Positions 52,824 through 61,903 of a stretch of 64,000 nucleotides of DNA are shown here, one piece after another. The stretch is from an uncultured Bacteroidota bacterium (GTDB lineage Bacteria > Bacteroidota > Bacteroidia > Chitinophagales > Chitinophagaceae). The first letter of the stretch is position 1; each line of letters opens with the position of its first letter. The stretch covers positions 1 through 64,000 of the forward strand of contig CAINUN010000055.1 of NCBI GenBank assembly GCA_903853805.1. The letters are read 5' to 3'. The translations under genes and the position numbers were made by a program. The notes below the pieces were generated by a model. That model did no database searches. It worked only from the letters and a program-made list of their open reading frames with translations, and was not told the origin of the DNA.

Positions 52824-53054
52824 ATGAAATGGCAAGAGTATATCGTTTCGGATAATCAAGTGTTGATGGGCAAACCCACCATCAAAGGCACGCGCATTTC
52901 TGTGGAAATTATCTTAGAGCTTTTTGCCGCCGGATGGACAGAAGAACAAATCCTTGCTTCTTATCCTACCATTTCTTCAGAGGCAATCAGGGCAGTGTTC
53001 GACTATCTTAAAACTTGCATTCAACAAGAATTGTATTTTCCTATTTCAGCTTAG
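52824..53054 (+). CDS. DUF433-domain antitoxin
   Basis: 76 residues with the DUF433 pattern: QVLMGKPTIKGTRISVEIILELFAAGWTEEQI then AIRAVFDYL. The family has a DNA-binding winged helix and is typically paired with a DUF5615 PIN-like toxin, as here (53057, two bases downstream). It should repress its own promoter. The TAnTTTG box at 52813 would give a leaderless message. The module is intact. Confidence 0.8.
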   Translation: MKWQEYIVSDNQVLMGKPTIKGTRISVEIILELFAAGWTEEQILASYPTISSEAIRAVFDYLKTCIQQELYFPISA

Positions 53055-53056
53055 TT

Positions 53057-53416
53057 ATGTTTTTGGCTAACGAAAACTTTCCACGTCCAAGTACTCCATT
53101 GTTGAGAGCGAAAGGATATATTGTTAAGAGCATTCAAGAAGAATATTCTGGCATCAGCGACGAAGAAGTTATTCAATTGGCATTAGACTTAAATCTTATC
53201 ATCCTCACTTTTGATAGCGATTATGGGGAGTTGATTTTCAAATATGCGAAAGCCAATCCACCTTCAGTAGTCTTTTTTAGAGAAAAAGGTCAAACCCCAG
53301 TGTTTGCAGCTACAGCGCTTATTTCAATACTTCAAAATCCTGATGTTAAACTATTAGGCGCATTTACTGTAGTGGAAGCGAATAGTATAAGACAACGTTT
53401 TTATCAGAAAGGATAA
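53057..53416 (+). CDS. DUF5615 PIN-like toxin
   Basis: 119 residues from ATG 53057; an in-frame extension to 53015 inside the antitoxin is rejected because MFLANENFPRP is the family's usual start. The PIN-like fold shows acidic residues at ANENFP, SDEEVIQLA and LTFDSDYGEL (Mut7-C style). It should be a metal-dependent RNase. Two bases after the DUF433 gene; the pair looks functional, unlike the two modules at 8.6-9.9 kb. Confidence 0.8.
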   Translation: MFLANENFPRPSTPLLRAKGYIVKSIQEEYSGISDEEVIQLALDLNLIILTFDSDYGELIFKYAKANPPSVVFFREKGQTPVFAATALISILQNPDVKLLGAFTVVEANSIRQRFYQKG

Positions 53417-53475
53417 AAATTCAACAATATCCTGAGTTATCTAAGATTCTTTGAAATAAAGCAAGTAAGAAAGCC

Positions 53476-53530
53476 CACCTCGTCCGCGTTTTCAAAACGC
53501 GGATGCTAGGGTAGGGCGTTTGTAACGCCA
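53476..53530. repeat. CCTCGTCC double-hairpin repeat, second full copy
   Basis: CACCTCGTCC, hairpin CCGCGTTTT / AAAACGCGG, then GATGCTAGGG and the second hairpin GGCGTTTGTAACGCC. Matches the copy at 52481 in element order. Confidence 0.7.
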
Positions 53531-53661
53531 TAGATTTATATTTGTAGAAGTACAACCAAATTCAAAGCTAAACCTCAAACTTGCGCTAATCTCTTTTTTT
53601 CACAGCATAAATATGTTCGGTTGAATCCTTTAATTTGCTTTACAGAATTAACTTTAAAACA

Positions 53662-54336
53662 ATGAGTCATAAAGAACACCTAGAAGAAATTACTCAGGAT
53701 GAAATAAAAAAAGAGTTTCAGCTTGAAAGGATGATATTATTCAGTGATGCGGTGTTTGCAATCGTCATCACCCTGTTGGCTATAGATTTAAAATTGCCGG
53801 AGGGTGAAATTGATTCAGCTGATTTAGGAAAAAAAATACTTCATCTTTTACCCAGTTTCATAGCATATTCTGTAAGTTTCTTTTTTATAGGGTCAATTTG
53901 GTATGAACATCTTAAAATGTTCAGTGTGTTGAAAGATTATGATAAAGGATTGATTTTTAGAAACCTGATTTTACTGTTTTTCATTGGTTTATTCCCGTTT
54001 AGCGCAACGGTTATTACAAGAGTAAGTTACGATTACGCTACGGTAAGCTATTTTATCTACATGGGCGTTATCTTGTTGACCTTAGGGGCTCAATATTTCC
54101 TCTATCAATACATCATTGTTCAGCGCCCCGAACTAAGAAACAATGCAAATCTTCCTACGCACCTTGAAGAGCTACATAAAAAAAGAATTTCCTTAATCAT
54201 ATTTTCCATATTGCTTGTACTCATCATTATCACTTATTTGTTTATTACCAACCCCAAGCTAAAAACATTGTCATTTCTTTGGATGGGTACAATGCCCGTC
54301 TTTTATAAGCTGTTAATGAAAAAGAAGAAAAAGTAA
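53662..54336 (+). CDS. TMEM175-family potassium channel
   Basis: 224 residues from ATG 53662, the start that matches the family N-terminus. The hallmark RMILFSDAVFAIVITLLAIDL lies in helix 1, with six helices in all (SFIAYSVSFFFIGSIWY, LILLFFIGLFPFSA, YFIYMGVILLTLGAQYFLY, LIIFSILLVLIIITYLF and others). Bacterial TMEM175 proteins form tetrameric K+ channels. Single gene. Confidence 0.88.
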   Translation: MSHKEHLEEITQDEIKKEFQLERMILFSDAVFAIVITLLAIDLKLPEGEIDSADLGKKILHLLPSFIAYSVSFFFIGSIWYEHLKMFSVLKDYDKGLIFRNLILLFFIGLFPFSATVITRVSYDYATVSYFIYMGVILLTLGAQYFLYQYIIVQRPELRNNANLPTHLEELHKKRISLIIFSILLVLIIITYLFITNPKLKTLSFLWMGTMPVFYKLLMKKKKK

Positions 54337-54358
54337 TGGCTGCCCTAAAGACAAAAGA

Positions 54359-54784
54359 ATGAAAGGTTTTAAAATTACAACATCGAACAATCAAGAAATA
54401 AAATTTGAGCTGTATTTAGATGCTGCACCTGTGACCTCAAAAGCCTTTGTTGCCCTATTACCTTTTACAAGAACCTTTTATCACGCAAGAGTTTCTGGAC
54501 AAGAAATATGGATTGACGATGTTCCTCAATTGGACATCATTCAAGAAAACGCATCCATTTTCACCGAACCAGGCGAAGTGGTATTGGGTCCATCAAAGCC
54601 CGCAAGAACAAAGACGGCAAACTGTTTTGGAATTTATTATGGAGATGGAAAAGGACTAGACGCTTGCAACATTTTTGCTAGAGTAATAGAAAGTGATAGA
54701 CAAAAATTGATAGACCTAGGAAATAGTATTTGGAAAAATGGGACTCAAGAATTGACAATTTCAGCAATTGAAATAGATAAATGA
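54359..54784 (+). CDS. DUF3830 cyclophilin-like protein
   Basis: 141 residues with the DUF3830/cyclophilin-like barrel: IKFELYLDAAPVTSKAFVALLPF, then ARVSGQEIWIDD and NCFGIYYGDG. The family's function is unknown and peptidyl-prolyl isomerase residues are not obvious. It follows the channel gene by 22 bases on the same strand. Confidence 0.75.
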   Translation: MKGFKITTSNNQEIKFELYLDAAPVTSKAFVALLPFTRTFYHARVSGQEIWIDDVPQLDIIQENASIFTEPGEVVLGPSKPARTKTANCFGIYYGDGKGLDACNIFARVIESDRQKLIDLGNSIWKNGTQELTISAIEIDK

Positions 54785-54913
54785 CAGTTACTCCGTCGTG
54801 TAAACGACTTTATTGCAAAGCCATTTTTTAATAGTGGAGAGATTGCTTCGTGCATCGCGATAACGAGCATTTCTAATGCCCAACAAAAGAGATTTTTGGG
54901 AAACAAAAATATT

Positions 54914-54921
54914 TATCTTTG
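54914..54921 (+). promoter_or_regulatory. Bacteroidota -7 box upstream of the choice-of-anchor L gene
   Basis: TATCTTTG matches TAnnTTTG and lies 16 bases before the ATG at 54938. An upstream TTTG (54895-54898) could be a shortened -33. Confidence 0.45.
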
Positions 54922-54937
54922 AAACAAATTGCCTCTT

Positions 54938-56038
54938 ATGAAACTGTTCGCATGCAACAAACCTGTTTTGTTTTTTTTATTGTTGGTAATTGGTAGCGCT
55001 GCCCATGCTCAAATTTCTATCACCACATCCCAAACAGCTTCACAGTTGCTCGATTACATTACAGGGTCAAATGTTACGGTTAGTAATGCAATATTGACTT
55101 GCGATACGGCAGCCAATGGAACTTTTTTAGTTACGGGCAATAGCAACCTCAATCTTGATAGTGGAATTGTATTGACATCAGGCAATGCACACATTAATGC
55201 CCCAGAATCTATGTGGGCTTCAACGGGAAATAATACGCTAGGCGATTCCGACTTGAGCAATACCATTAATTGCAACACCTTTGATGCTTGCAAACTCGAG
55301 TTTAATTTTAGTTCCCCTTATGACACTGTTTTATTTAAATACAGTTTTGGGTCGGAGGAATATGCAGGATTTATGTGTACTTCTTTTAACGATGCTTTTG
55401 CATTTTATATTTCGGGACCCGGTATCAGCGGAGTTCAGAATATGGCAATAGTGCCGAATACCAATATTCCTGTTTCCATTAATAGCGTTAATAACTCAGT
55501 GGCTATGGGCACTTCGGGTCCTAACTGTACCAATTTAGGTCCAGGTGCTCCATTTGATGCTTATTATGTTGACAATACGAACGGCACAACCTTAGCTTAT
55601 AAGGGGTTTACAACTGTTTTAGAAGCTAAGTATCCCATTCAAAAAGATAGCGTTTATCATATGAAAATGGTTGTGGCAGATGCTGTTGATTATATTTACG
55701 ATTCGGGAGTGTTTATAGAGGGAAGTAGTTTTACTGCAAAACCTGCAAATCCGAATGCAATTGCAGATAAAAAGAACGAGCACACAAAAGCATTCCCCAA
55801 TCCATTTAATGATAAATTGACTATTGAGCTTCCAACATCTGTCCTCAATGAATCAATTCAAGTAACGCTCAAAAATGAAATGGGTCAAATAATGGCGCAA
55901 TACCAAGGTTTAGGAAAAATGATCAATGTTCAGTTAGGAACAGAGGTAGCCAAATTGTCAAAAGGTATTTATTACATGAGCATATCGGTGCCTAACAAAA
56001 ATATTAATGAAGTTGTTTGCCTACTAAAAATAGATTGA
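54938..56038 (+). CDS. Choice-of-anchor L domain protein with T9SS sorting tail
   Basis: 366 residues from ATG 54938. Signal peptide PVLFFLLLVIGSAAHAQ. The choice-of-anchor L module follows: LLDYITGSNVTVSNAILTC, LDSGIVLTSGNAHINAPES, FKYSFGSEEYAGFMCTSFNDAFAFYISGPG. The sorting tail begins AFPNPFNDKLTI and ends CLLKID. These domains occur on surface proteins with varied anchors; this one uses T9SS. No enzymatic motif. Confidence 0.85.
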   Translation: MKLFACNKPVLFFLLLVIGSAAHAQISITTSQTASQLLDYITGSNVTVSNAILTCDTAANGTFLVTGNSNLNLDSGIVLTSGNAHINAPESMWASTGNNTLGDSDLSNTINCNTFDACKLEFNFSSPYDTVLFKYSFGSEEYAGFMCTSFNDAFAFYISGPGISGVQNMAIVPNTNIPVSINSVNNSVAMGTSGPNCTNLGPGAPFDAYYVDNTNGTTLAYKGFTTVLEAKYPIQKDSVYHMKMVVADAVDYIYDSGVFIEGSSFTAKPANPNAIADKKNEHTKAFPNPFNDKLTIELPTSVLNESIQVTLKNEMGQIMAQYQGLGKMINVQLGTEVAKLSKGIYYMSISVPNKNINEVVCLLKID

Positions 56039-56186
56039 TATAACCAAGCCTTCCGTTCGCAGCTTAACTTAAAATCTTCTGGAAGTGTGAACGGTTCCGC
56101 TTTTGTTGCGCAGCAAAAAATCAACACCTTTAAGATAAAGTCATTAATGCAGGAGCACCCCAAAAATTAATGTGGTAAAATAAAAG

Positions 56187-56216
56187 TTGCAATAGTTTAC
56201 CAACGACCTATTTTGC
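56187..56216 (+). promoter_or_regulatory. Bacteroidota promoter: TTG-N19-TATTTTGC
   Basis: TTG (56187-56189), 19 bases, then TATTTTGC (56209-56216): -33 and -7 boxes with the usual spacing. The gene start (56264) is 47 bases downstream. Similar TATTTTGC boxes precede other genes here (for example 59222-59229). Confidence 0.5.
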
Positions 56217-56263
56217 ATTCTTGTCTTTCGTAGCAATCAGTTAATAAAATCAATAAAGTCGTT

Positions 56264-58963
56264 ATGATTAAATCTTATCTCAATGCATTGAGTTGTTTTT
56301 TGCTTGTATTATTCTTTAGCAATGCTCTTTCAGCACAAATTTTTACGGCTGTGCTCAACACCAAAGCTGGTACAAATGCCTCTTGCCCCGATGGGTTTGG
56401 CAATATGTATGTAGGGGGCATTTTCGCCAATACAACAGTGATTGGGGGCGTTCCCATTACAAGTGTTGGCGACAATGATGCTTGGATAGGCAAGTATGAT
56501 GCTGCTGGTAATTTTCTTTGGAGTGTAAACGGTGGAGGTACGCTTTCAGATAAAGTATGGGTGCTAAAAGCAGATAGTGTTGGTGATGTTTATGCAGTCA
56601 TGCATTTCAATGATACAATAAGTTGGGGTGGTAGCACATTCGTATCAAATGGCGCCACCGATTTTCTTGTTACAAAAATCAGTTCAACAGGCAGCGTTAT
56701 TTGGTCAAAACAAATAGGAAGTCCTGCCGATGAAAATGGAAATTATGTTTATCTCGACCTCGACAATAACCATGATGTTCATGTGCTCACCTATGTTCAG
56801 TCTGGTTTCCTTTATATCAATAACAGTGCTTCTCCACTAGCAAATGCAAGTTATAATTTAGTAAGTGTGAAGCTTTCAGGAAGTACAGGAAATCTCCTTA
56901 ATGTCAACAATTTTGGCTACAGTCAAACGGCGAGCATTTTTGCAGTGAATGCTATGAGAACCGATAAGCAGGGCAATATTTATGCTGTTTATTTTTCCAA
57001 TGCCGCAAGTGTGTTTGCTGGTAATGCTGCAACATTTGGCAACGTAAGAGGAAAAGTAAATGCAAATGGAAGTTTAGGGTATATAAAAACCAATTCTCAT
57101 GAAGCCCCTCGCGATATTGCAATTGATGGGCAAGGAAATATGACTATTACCGGAAGTTGGGATACCCAACTTGATTTAGGAGATACTATCTTAACTCAAT
57201 CGGTTGTAAGCAATGATATTTTTGTAGTTCATTACAATGCTAATGGCAATCGTTCATGGTTTCGTACTTATGGTGGTTTCCAAACCGATTATGGACAATA
57301 TTGTTTGCAAGATGCACAAGGTAATTTGGTTGTTATTGGTATTGCAACGGGTCAAGTTAGTTTAGGCACACTTGCAATTACTGCAAACGGGGCTGATTTT
57401 TTCATTCTTAAAATGGATACCTCTGGTACGGTTTTGTCGGCAACAACAACACATGCAGCCAATGATGAAGTAGTGTTTTCGGCAGGCATTGATGCTTCTG
57501 ATAATATCGTGATAACTGGAGGAACTGTGCCACCAACAAGCTTTGGTCAATTTGTTTTTACAGACCCCACTACTCAATATTTTGCTTGGATGATGTCGGG
57601 AAACGCTTGTCAAAGTACAGGAAAAGTATTCCGTGATTTTAATAATGATGGGGTCTTAGATGTTACTGATGCAGGATTACTAGGCGTAGTTGTTCAGTCC
57701 GTTCCTGGAGGAAATTATGCAATGAGTGGTCAACAAGGCGACTATCAAATCTATTCTTCACCGGGTACTTATACTTTAAGTGTTCCAAATGTACCTTTAT
57801 ACCATACACTTACAACCAATTCTACTCAGTCTGCCTCCTTCACTTCACTAGGTCAAATTGATTCGCTCAATCATTTTGGGTTTTATCCTACACTGGGAAT
57901 TCGTGATCTTGTGGTTTCGGTAATAAGTTTGGTCTCGGCAAAACCAGGTCATATTGCAGGCTACTTGGTCACTTACAAAAATGTTGGTACAGATACAGTT
58001 ACTACTGGTACTTTATCGGTTAGTTATCCTTCATCGCTTAATTTCTTTACTTCATATCCTGCTACATCTTCTTCTGGAACTAATACCTTGACTTGGAATA
58101 TTGGCACCTTGTTACCAGGAGCATCGGGTGCGGTTCAGGTTTATTATACCATTCCAACAAATGCTGTTCAAGGGACCGTTTTTGTATTGCCAATAGCAAT
58201 TACTTCACCAGGTGTTGACCAAACTCCAAATAATAATAGTTTGAACTATAACATTGTAACGGTTTCATCATTCGATCCCAATAGCAAAGAAGTAAGTCCG
58301 TCACAAATAAACCAAGCATATGTTAACAATGGAGGTTGGTTTAATTATACCATTCATTTTCAAAACACGGGCAACGACACGGCATTTAATGTGTTACTTA
58401 GAGATACGCTAAGCAATATGCTCAACATGGGAACTTTTGAAGTGGTAGGAAGTTCACACCCTGTAAGTGTTTCCATGAAAAATGGTAGAGTAATTGAATT
58501 TCTTTTTCAAAACATCAACTTGCCTGACAGTAATGTGAATTCATTAAAGAGCCATGGGGTTGTTAGTTTTAGAATCAAAGCCAATACACCATCACCTGTA
58601 ACAGGTGTTATCAACAACTTTGCTGCTATCTACTTCGATTATAATGCACCTGTTGTTACCAACAATGCACCAATTAAAATCATGACTACTGGAGTAGGCA
58701 ATGTAGATGAAACAGAAGCTAATTGGATGCTTTATCCAAACCCAGCAAACGATGAGGTAAATTTTGTTTTGACATCCACAGATTATTCAGATTATCAGTT
58801 GCAAATCACTGACTTGAGCGGAAGAATTATAGGTAATTATACAGTTACTTCAGGTAAAACTTTAGCAATTACTACTTCTCAATTTGTGTCAGGAATATAC
58901 CTTGCTCATCTTAGCAAGAATGGCATCAATGCAGGTGTTCAAAAACTAATAATTGTGAGATAA
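56264..58963 (+). CDS. Large T9SS-sorted protein with propeller and DUF7619-like domains
   Basis: 899 residues. Signal peptide (FLLVLFFSNALSAQ). An SBBP-like propeller (DFLVTKISSTGSVIWSKQIG, DIFVVHYNANGNRSWFRTYGG) covers residues to about 440. A VFRDFNNDGVLDVTDAGL module (SdrD/prealbumin-like) follows, then a DUF11-like repeat (PGHIAGYLVTYKNVGTDT) and a DUF7619-type segment (FDPNSKEVSP, GWFNYTIHFQNTGNDTAF). The tail LYPNPANDEVNF to KLIIVR is a type A signal. Likely a long adhesin-like surface protein. Promoter at 56187, terminator at 58985. Confidence 0.85.
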   Translation: MIKSYLNALSCFLLVLFFSNALSAQIFTAVLNTKAGTNASCPDGFGNMYVGGIFANTTVIGGVPITSVGDNDAWIGKYDAAGNFLWSVNGGGTLSDKVWVLKADSVGDVYAVMHFNDTISWGGSTFVSNGATDFLVTKISSTGSVIWSKQIGSPADENGNYVYLDLDNNHDVHVLTYVQSGFLYINNSASPLANASYNLVSVKLSGSTGNLLNVNNFGYSQTASIFAVNAMRTDKQGNIYAVYFSNAASVFAGNAATFGNVRGKVNANGSLGYIKTNSHEAPRDIAIDGQGNMTITGSWDTQLDLGDTILTQSVVSNDIFVVHYNANGNRSWFRTYGGFQTDYGQYCLQDAQGNLVVIGIATGQVSLGTLAITANGADFFILKMDTSGTVLSATTTHAANDEVVFSAGIDASDNIVITGGTVPPTSFGQFVFTDPTTQYFAWMMSGNACQSTGKVFRDFNNDGVLDVTDAGLLGVVVQSVPGGNYAMSGQQGDYQIYSSPGTYTLSVPNVPLYHTLTTNSTQSASFTSLGQIDSLNHFGFYPTLGIRDLVVSVISLVSAKPGHIAGYLVTYKNVGTDTVTTGTLSVSYPSSLNFFTSYPATSSSGTNTLTWNIGTLLPGASGAVQVYYTIPTNAVQGTVFVLPIAITSPGVDQTPNNNSLNYNIVTVSSFDPNSKEVSPSQINQAYVNNGGWFNYTIHFQNTGNDTAFNVLLRDTLSNMLNMGTFEVVGSSHPVSVSMKNGRVIEFLFQNINLPDSNVNSLKSHGVVSFRIKANTPSPVTGVINNFAAIYFDYNAPVVTNNAPIKIMTTGVGNVDETEANWMLYPNPANDEVNFVLTSTDYSDYQLQITDLSGRIIGNYTVTSGKTLAITTSQFVSGIYLAHLSKNGINAGVQKLIIVR

Positions 58964-58984
58964 TAGTTTGTTGTCTTTGAAACG

Positions 58985-59017
58985 AAAAAAGCAGGTGTTT
59001 TAATACCTGCTTTTTTT
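58985..59017 (+). terminator. Intrinsic terminator after the 899-residue T9SS gene
   Basis: AAAAAAGCAGGT (58985-58996) and ACCTGCTTTTTT (59005-59016) form a perfect stem with an 8-nt loop, followed by T residues. Confidence 0.9.
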
Positions 59018-59221
59018 AATCCAATAAAATATGGTTTATATCCTAAGTGCGTAATGATTGCAAAGACTTTGTGGGTGAGGTGATTAGTCGTTTGCAAACA
59101 GCACAACTTCTTTGCTAGAACTGCTTTAATTTAGAGATGTATTGGAAATGATAGTGTAGTTCATTTAGCTTTTTCAGAATTGGCTAACTTTAAAAATTCG
59201 ATTCAATTTCAATAAGTTCTT

Positions 59222-59229
59222 TATTTTGC
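59222..59229 (+). promoter_or_regulatory. Bacteroidota -7 box of the delta-60 repeat gene
   Basis: TATTTTGC lies 16 bases before the ATG at 59246. It is the same octamer as in the promoter at 56187. No clear -33 TTG. Confidence 0.4.
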
Positions 59230-59245
59230 TTCAAATCCCCCACCC

Positions 59246-60838
59246 ATGATGTTATTCCACAAATTCATTTTATGCTTGAAAAGCTATGCTTTTTTAATAA
59301 TCCTTTTCCTCTTTATTAATTCCAAATCAAATGCACAATACAGTCATTATATACCTGATTCAAGTTTTGCTCAAAATGGAAAGTTGATTACTACTATTCC
59401 CGGGCAATTTGTTCGTAGTTTGGTATTACCCGACTCCACTATGCTTTTAGGTGGTTATGGCAATGTAAATGGTAAAACAAGATTTATTACGGTAAGGCTC
59501 AATGGTAATGGTTCTTTTAATAGTTTATGGGGCAACGGCGGTGTAGTAGTGGATTCCTTTCCCAATACAGACCAAAATCAAATCAATGACATGATTTATT
59601 TACCAACCGAAAGAGTGTTGATAATGGGTAGAGCAGATTCCTTTTCAACATTCAATATTGGTTTGTCAAAACACCTAATGAATGGAAATTTAGACTCTTC
59701 TTTTGGTGTGAATGGCATGGTTATATTGCCTCATTCCAATAATTTATCTACAAGCTCAATGGCATTGCAATCGAATGGAAAAATTGTTCTTGCTGGTAAT
59801 TATGCTGGGCATATTATGGTTTGCCGATTACATGCGAATGGTAAGATTGATAGCACATTTGGAACTAATGGAATAAGCTACGTAACAATTGGAACATTGC
59901 CTTACGACGGCGGTGCTTCGATAAAAGTATTACAAGATGATCGAATCGTAGTAGGAGGTCATACATATCATTCAACACAAAGCTGGGCGGCTGTTTTGCG
60001 ATTTTTACCCAATGGTAGTGTTGATTCTTCATTTGGCACAAACGGTCATGTTGAAAACAATGTGTCGGGGTATGGCGATTATATCAACAACATTGTTATT
60101 CAGAATGACGGTAAAATACTAGCATCTGGTTATAATGTTCAGCAAAATAGCCCTATTAAAATCTTGATAATAAGATACGATAGTACTGGAAATTTGGACC
60201 TAAGTTTTGCGGGTAATGGAATCAAACAAAAAAATATCAACAATTATGACGACAAAAGCTTCAACACAATTATTCAACCGGATGGAAACATAGTTTTAGG
60301 TGGTTATACAACCAACTTTACAACCAATACTTTTACCGATTTTTTGCTGTATGGAATTGATAGTTTAGGAAATGACGACAATGATTTTGCTCCAGGAGGC
60401 ATTATCAGTGGGAACTATTTTTTAAATCAATCAAATTATAATGACAAAGGGCAAACAATGTGTTCTTTGACTAATGGAAAATTATTGGTGGCAGGCAATA
60501 CTTATTTATCCGGTTCAGGTACCATGTCGGCAATGATGTGGAAACCATCAGTCATAACTCAACCCACAGGAATTGATTACGAAGATTTAGAATCGGGAAG
60601 GTTTGAGTTCTATCCAAACCCTGCTAATGAAATACTTTACTTACGCTTCCCTGAAACTAAAATTGAAAGTACAATTGTAGTTGAAAATATTATTGGGCAA
60701 CAAATGATTTCTCAAACTATTCTGCCACATTCTAAGAATGAAGTACTGAATATTGCTCATTTCAATCAAGGTGTTTATCTAATCAAATGGATTAAGAAAA
60801 ACGGAAGTGCTGATATTGTAAAGTGGATTAAAAACTAA
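59246..60838 (+). CDS. Delta-60 repeat propeller protein with T9SS sorting tail
   Basis: 530 residues. Signal peptide (FLIILFLFINSKSNAQ). About five delta-60 repeats, each with the pattern LqsnGKIVLAG...RLhaNGKIDsTFGtNG (clear at ALQSNGKIVLAGNY and NGSVDSSFGTNGHV). The sorting tail begins FYPNPANEILYL and ends IKWIKN. Extracellular, probably binding; the repeats' ligand is unknown. Follows a terminator and a -7 box, so it is a separate unit. Confidence 0.88.
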   Translation: MMLFHKFILCLKSYAFLIILFLFINSKSNAQYSHYIPDSSFAQNGKLITTIPGQFVRSLVLPDSTMLLGGYGNVNGKTRFITVRLNGNGSFNSLWGNGGVVVDSFPNTDQNQINDMIYLPTERVLIMGRADSFSTFNIGLSKHLMNGNLDSSFGVNGMVILPHSNNLSTSSMALQSNGKIVLAGNYAGHIMVCRLHANGKIDSTFGTNGISYVTIGTLPYDGGASIKVLQDDRIVVGGHTYHSTQSWAAVLRFLPNGSVDSSFGTNGHVENNVSGYGDYINNIVIQNDGKILASGYNVQQNSPIKILIIRYDSTGNLDLSFAGNGIKQKNINNYDDKSFNTIIQPDGNIVLGGYTTNFTTNTFTDFLLYGIDSLGNDDNDFAPGGIISGNYFLNQSNYNDKGQTMCSLTNGKLLVAGNTYLSGSGTMSAMMWKPSVITQPTGIDYEDLESGRFEFYPNPANEILYLRFPETKIESTIVVENIIGQQMISQTILPHSKNEVLNIAHFNQGVYLIKWIKKNGSADIVKWIKN

Positions 60839-61003
60839 TTCCATCTTGTCTGCTATTGTAAAATAAGTTTTGAATAATTCACAATTCTGTAAACACTTCC
60901 TTCAAACTACGAAAAATTCCAATTTTCTATCAGTGATCTAAAGATATAATACCTTCATCTTTCGTTAGATAGGGCACAGCAAAAACTTTAAACACAAGAC
61001 TTC

Positions 61004-61882
61004 ATGCAGCTAAGAACAACTCAATTTAAAGGTTTTACCTGGATAGATATTTGTCAGCCCGATAAAGAAAAACTCACGGAATTGGCTACTGCTTATGGTT
61101 TAGACGTTTATCAAATTAGAGATAGTATTGAAACAGGTCATTTGCCAAAAATTGAAGAACAAACGAACTATACCTTTTTGATTTTACGTGCTTTTACTGC
61201 CAAGGTCAATGACAGAATCACTAATGTAAATGAGCTTTCTAATAAGATTGCTTTTTTCTACAACAAAGAAAAAATCATCACCATTCATCGTTCCGAATTT
61301 TCATTTTTAAATGATGCCTCAAAGGATTTTGAATACCAAGAGCAGTTGCTTACTTTTTTGATTGATAAAATGGTGGACACTTTTGTCGCTCCTGTTGAAA
61401 AACTTTCTTTGCAAATAGACCAAACAGAACACAAGCTGTTTTTAACTGACAATTCAAAAGTTTCGTTAGAAAATCTTTATTACCTAAAAACCCAAACAAG
61501 AATTACCAAAAAACTGTTGCACATTACACAGAATGTTGTGCAACAAATTCAAGTGCATGAGGAGAGCAAGACAGCGCTTCAGAATGTAAAAGACCAATTA
61601 TTAAGTCTTCATCTTGCTTATGATGAAGTGTCGGAAGACGCACATAATTTACTCCATACTTATTTATCTGTAAATGCTCAAAAAAGTAATGATGTCATGA
61701 AATTGCTTACGGTATTTTCAGCCTTCTTTTTACCACTCACATTTATTGTTGGCGTTTACGGAATGAACTTTGAAAACATGCCAGAATTGAAAATGCACAA
61801 TGGCTATTATTGGGTGTTGGGTATTATGATGTTGGTGATCATTTTTATTGGCGTCTGGTTCAAAAGGAAGAAAATCATCTAA
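61004..61882 (+). CDS. corA: CorA-family magnesium/cobalt transporter
   Basis: 292 residues. A long cytoplasmic alpha/beta and helical domain (KLTELATAYGLDVYQIRD, then DQTEHKLFLTDNSKVSLENL) ends in two membrane helices with the signature YGMNFENMP between them (LLTVFSAFFLPLTFIVGV and YYWVLGIMMLVIIFIGVWF). It imports Mg2+ down the gradient as a pentamer. The acidic loop after GMN, which selects divalent ions, is present (ENMPELKMHNG). Single gene. Confidence 0.92.
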   Translation: MQLRTTQFKGFTWIDICQPDKEKLTELATAYGLDVYQIRDSIETGHLPKIEEQTNYTFLILRAFTAKVNDRITNVNELSNKIAFFYNKEKIITIHRSEFSFLNDASKDFEYQEQLLTFLIDKMVDTFVAPVEKLSLQIDQTEHKLFLTDNSKVSLENLYYLKTQTRITKKLLHITQNVVQQIQVHEESKTALQNVKDQLLSLHLAYDEVSEDAHNLLHTYLSVNAQKSNDVMKLLTVFSAFFLPLTFIVGVYGMNFENMPELKMHNGYYWVLGIMMLVIIFIGVWFKRKKII

Positions 61883-61903
61883 CATAGATTGTAAAAGGAT
61901 TCA

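Noticed and set aside
56092-56115. Short palindrome around TTTTGTTGCGCAGCAAAA
   Set aside because: It has no loop and no partner structure or T-run, and I could not tie it to a gene end or promoter.
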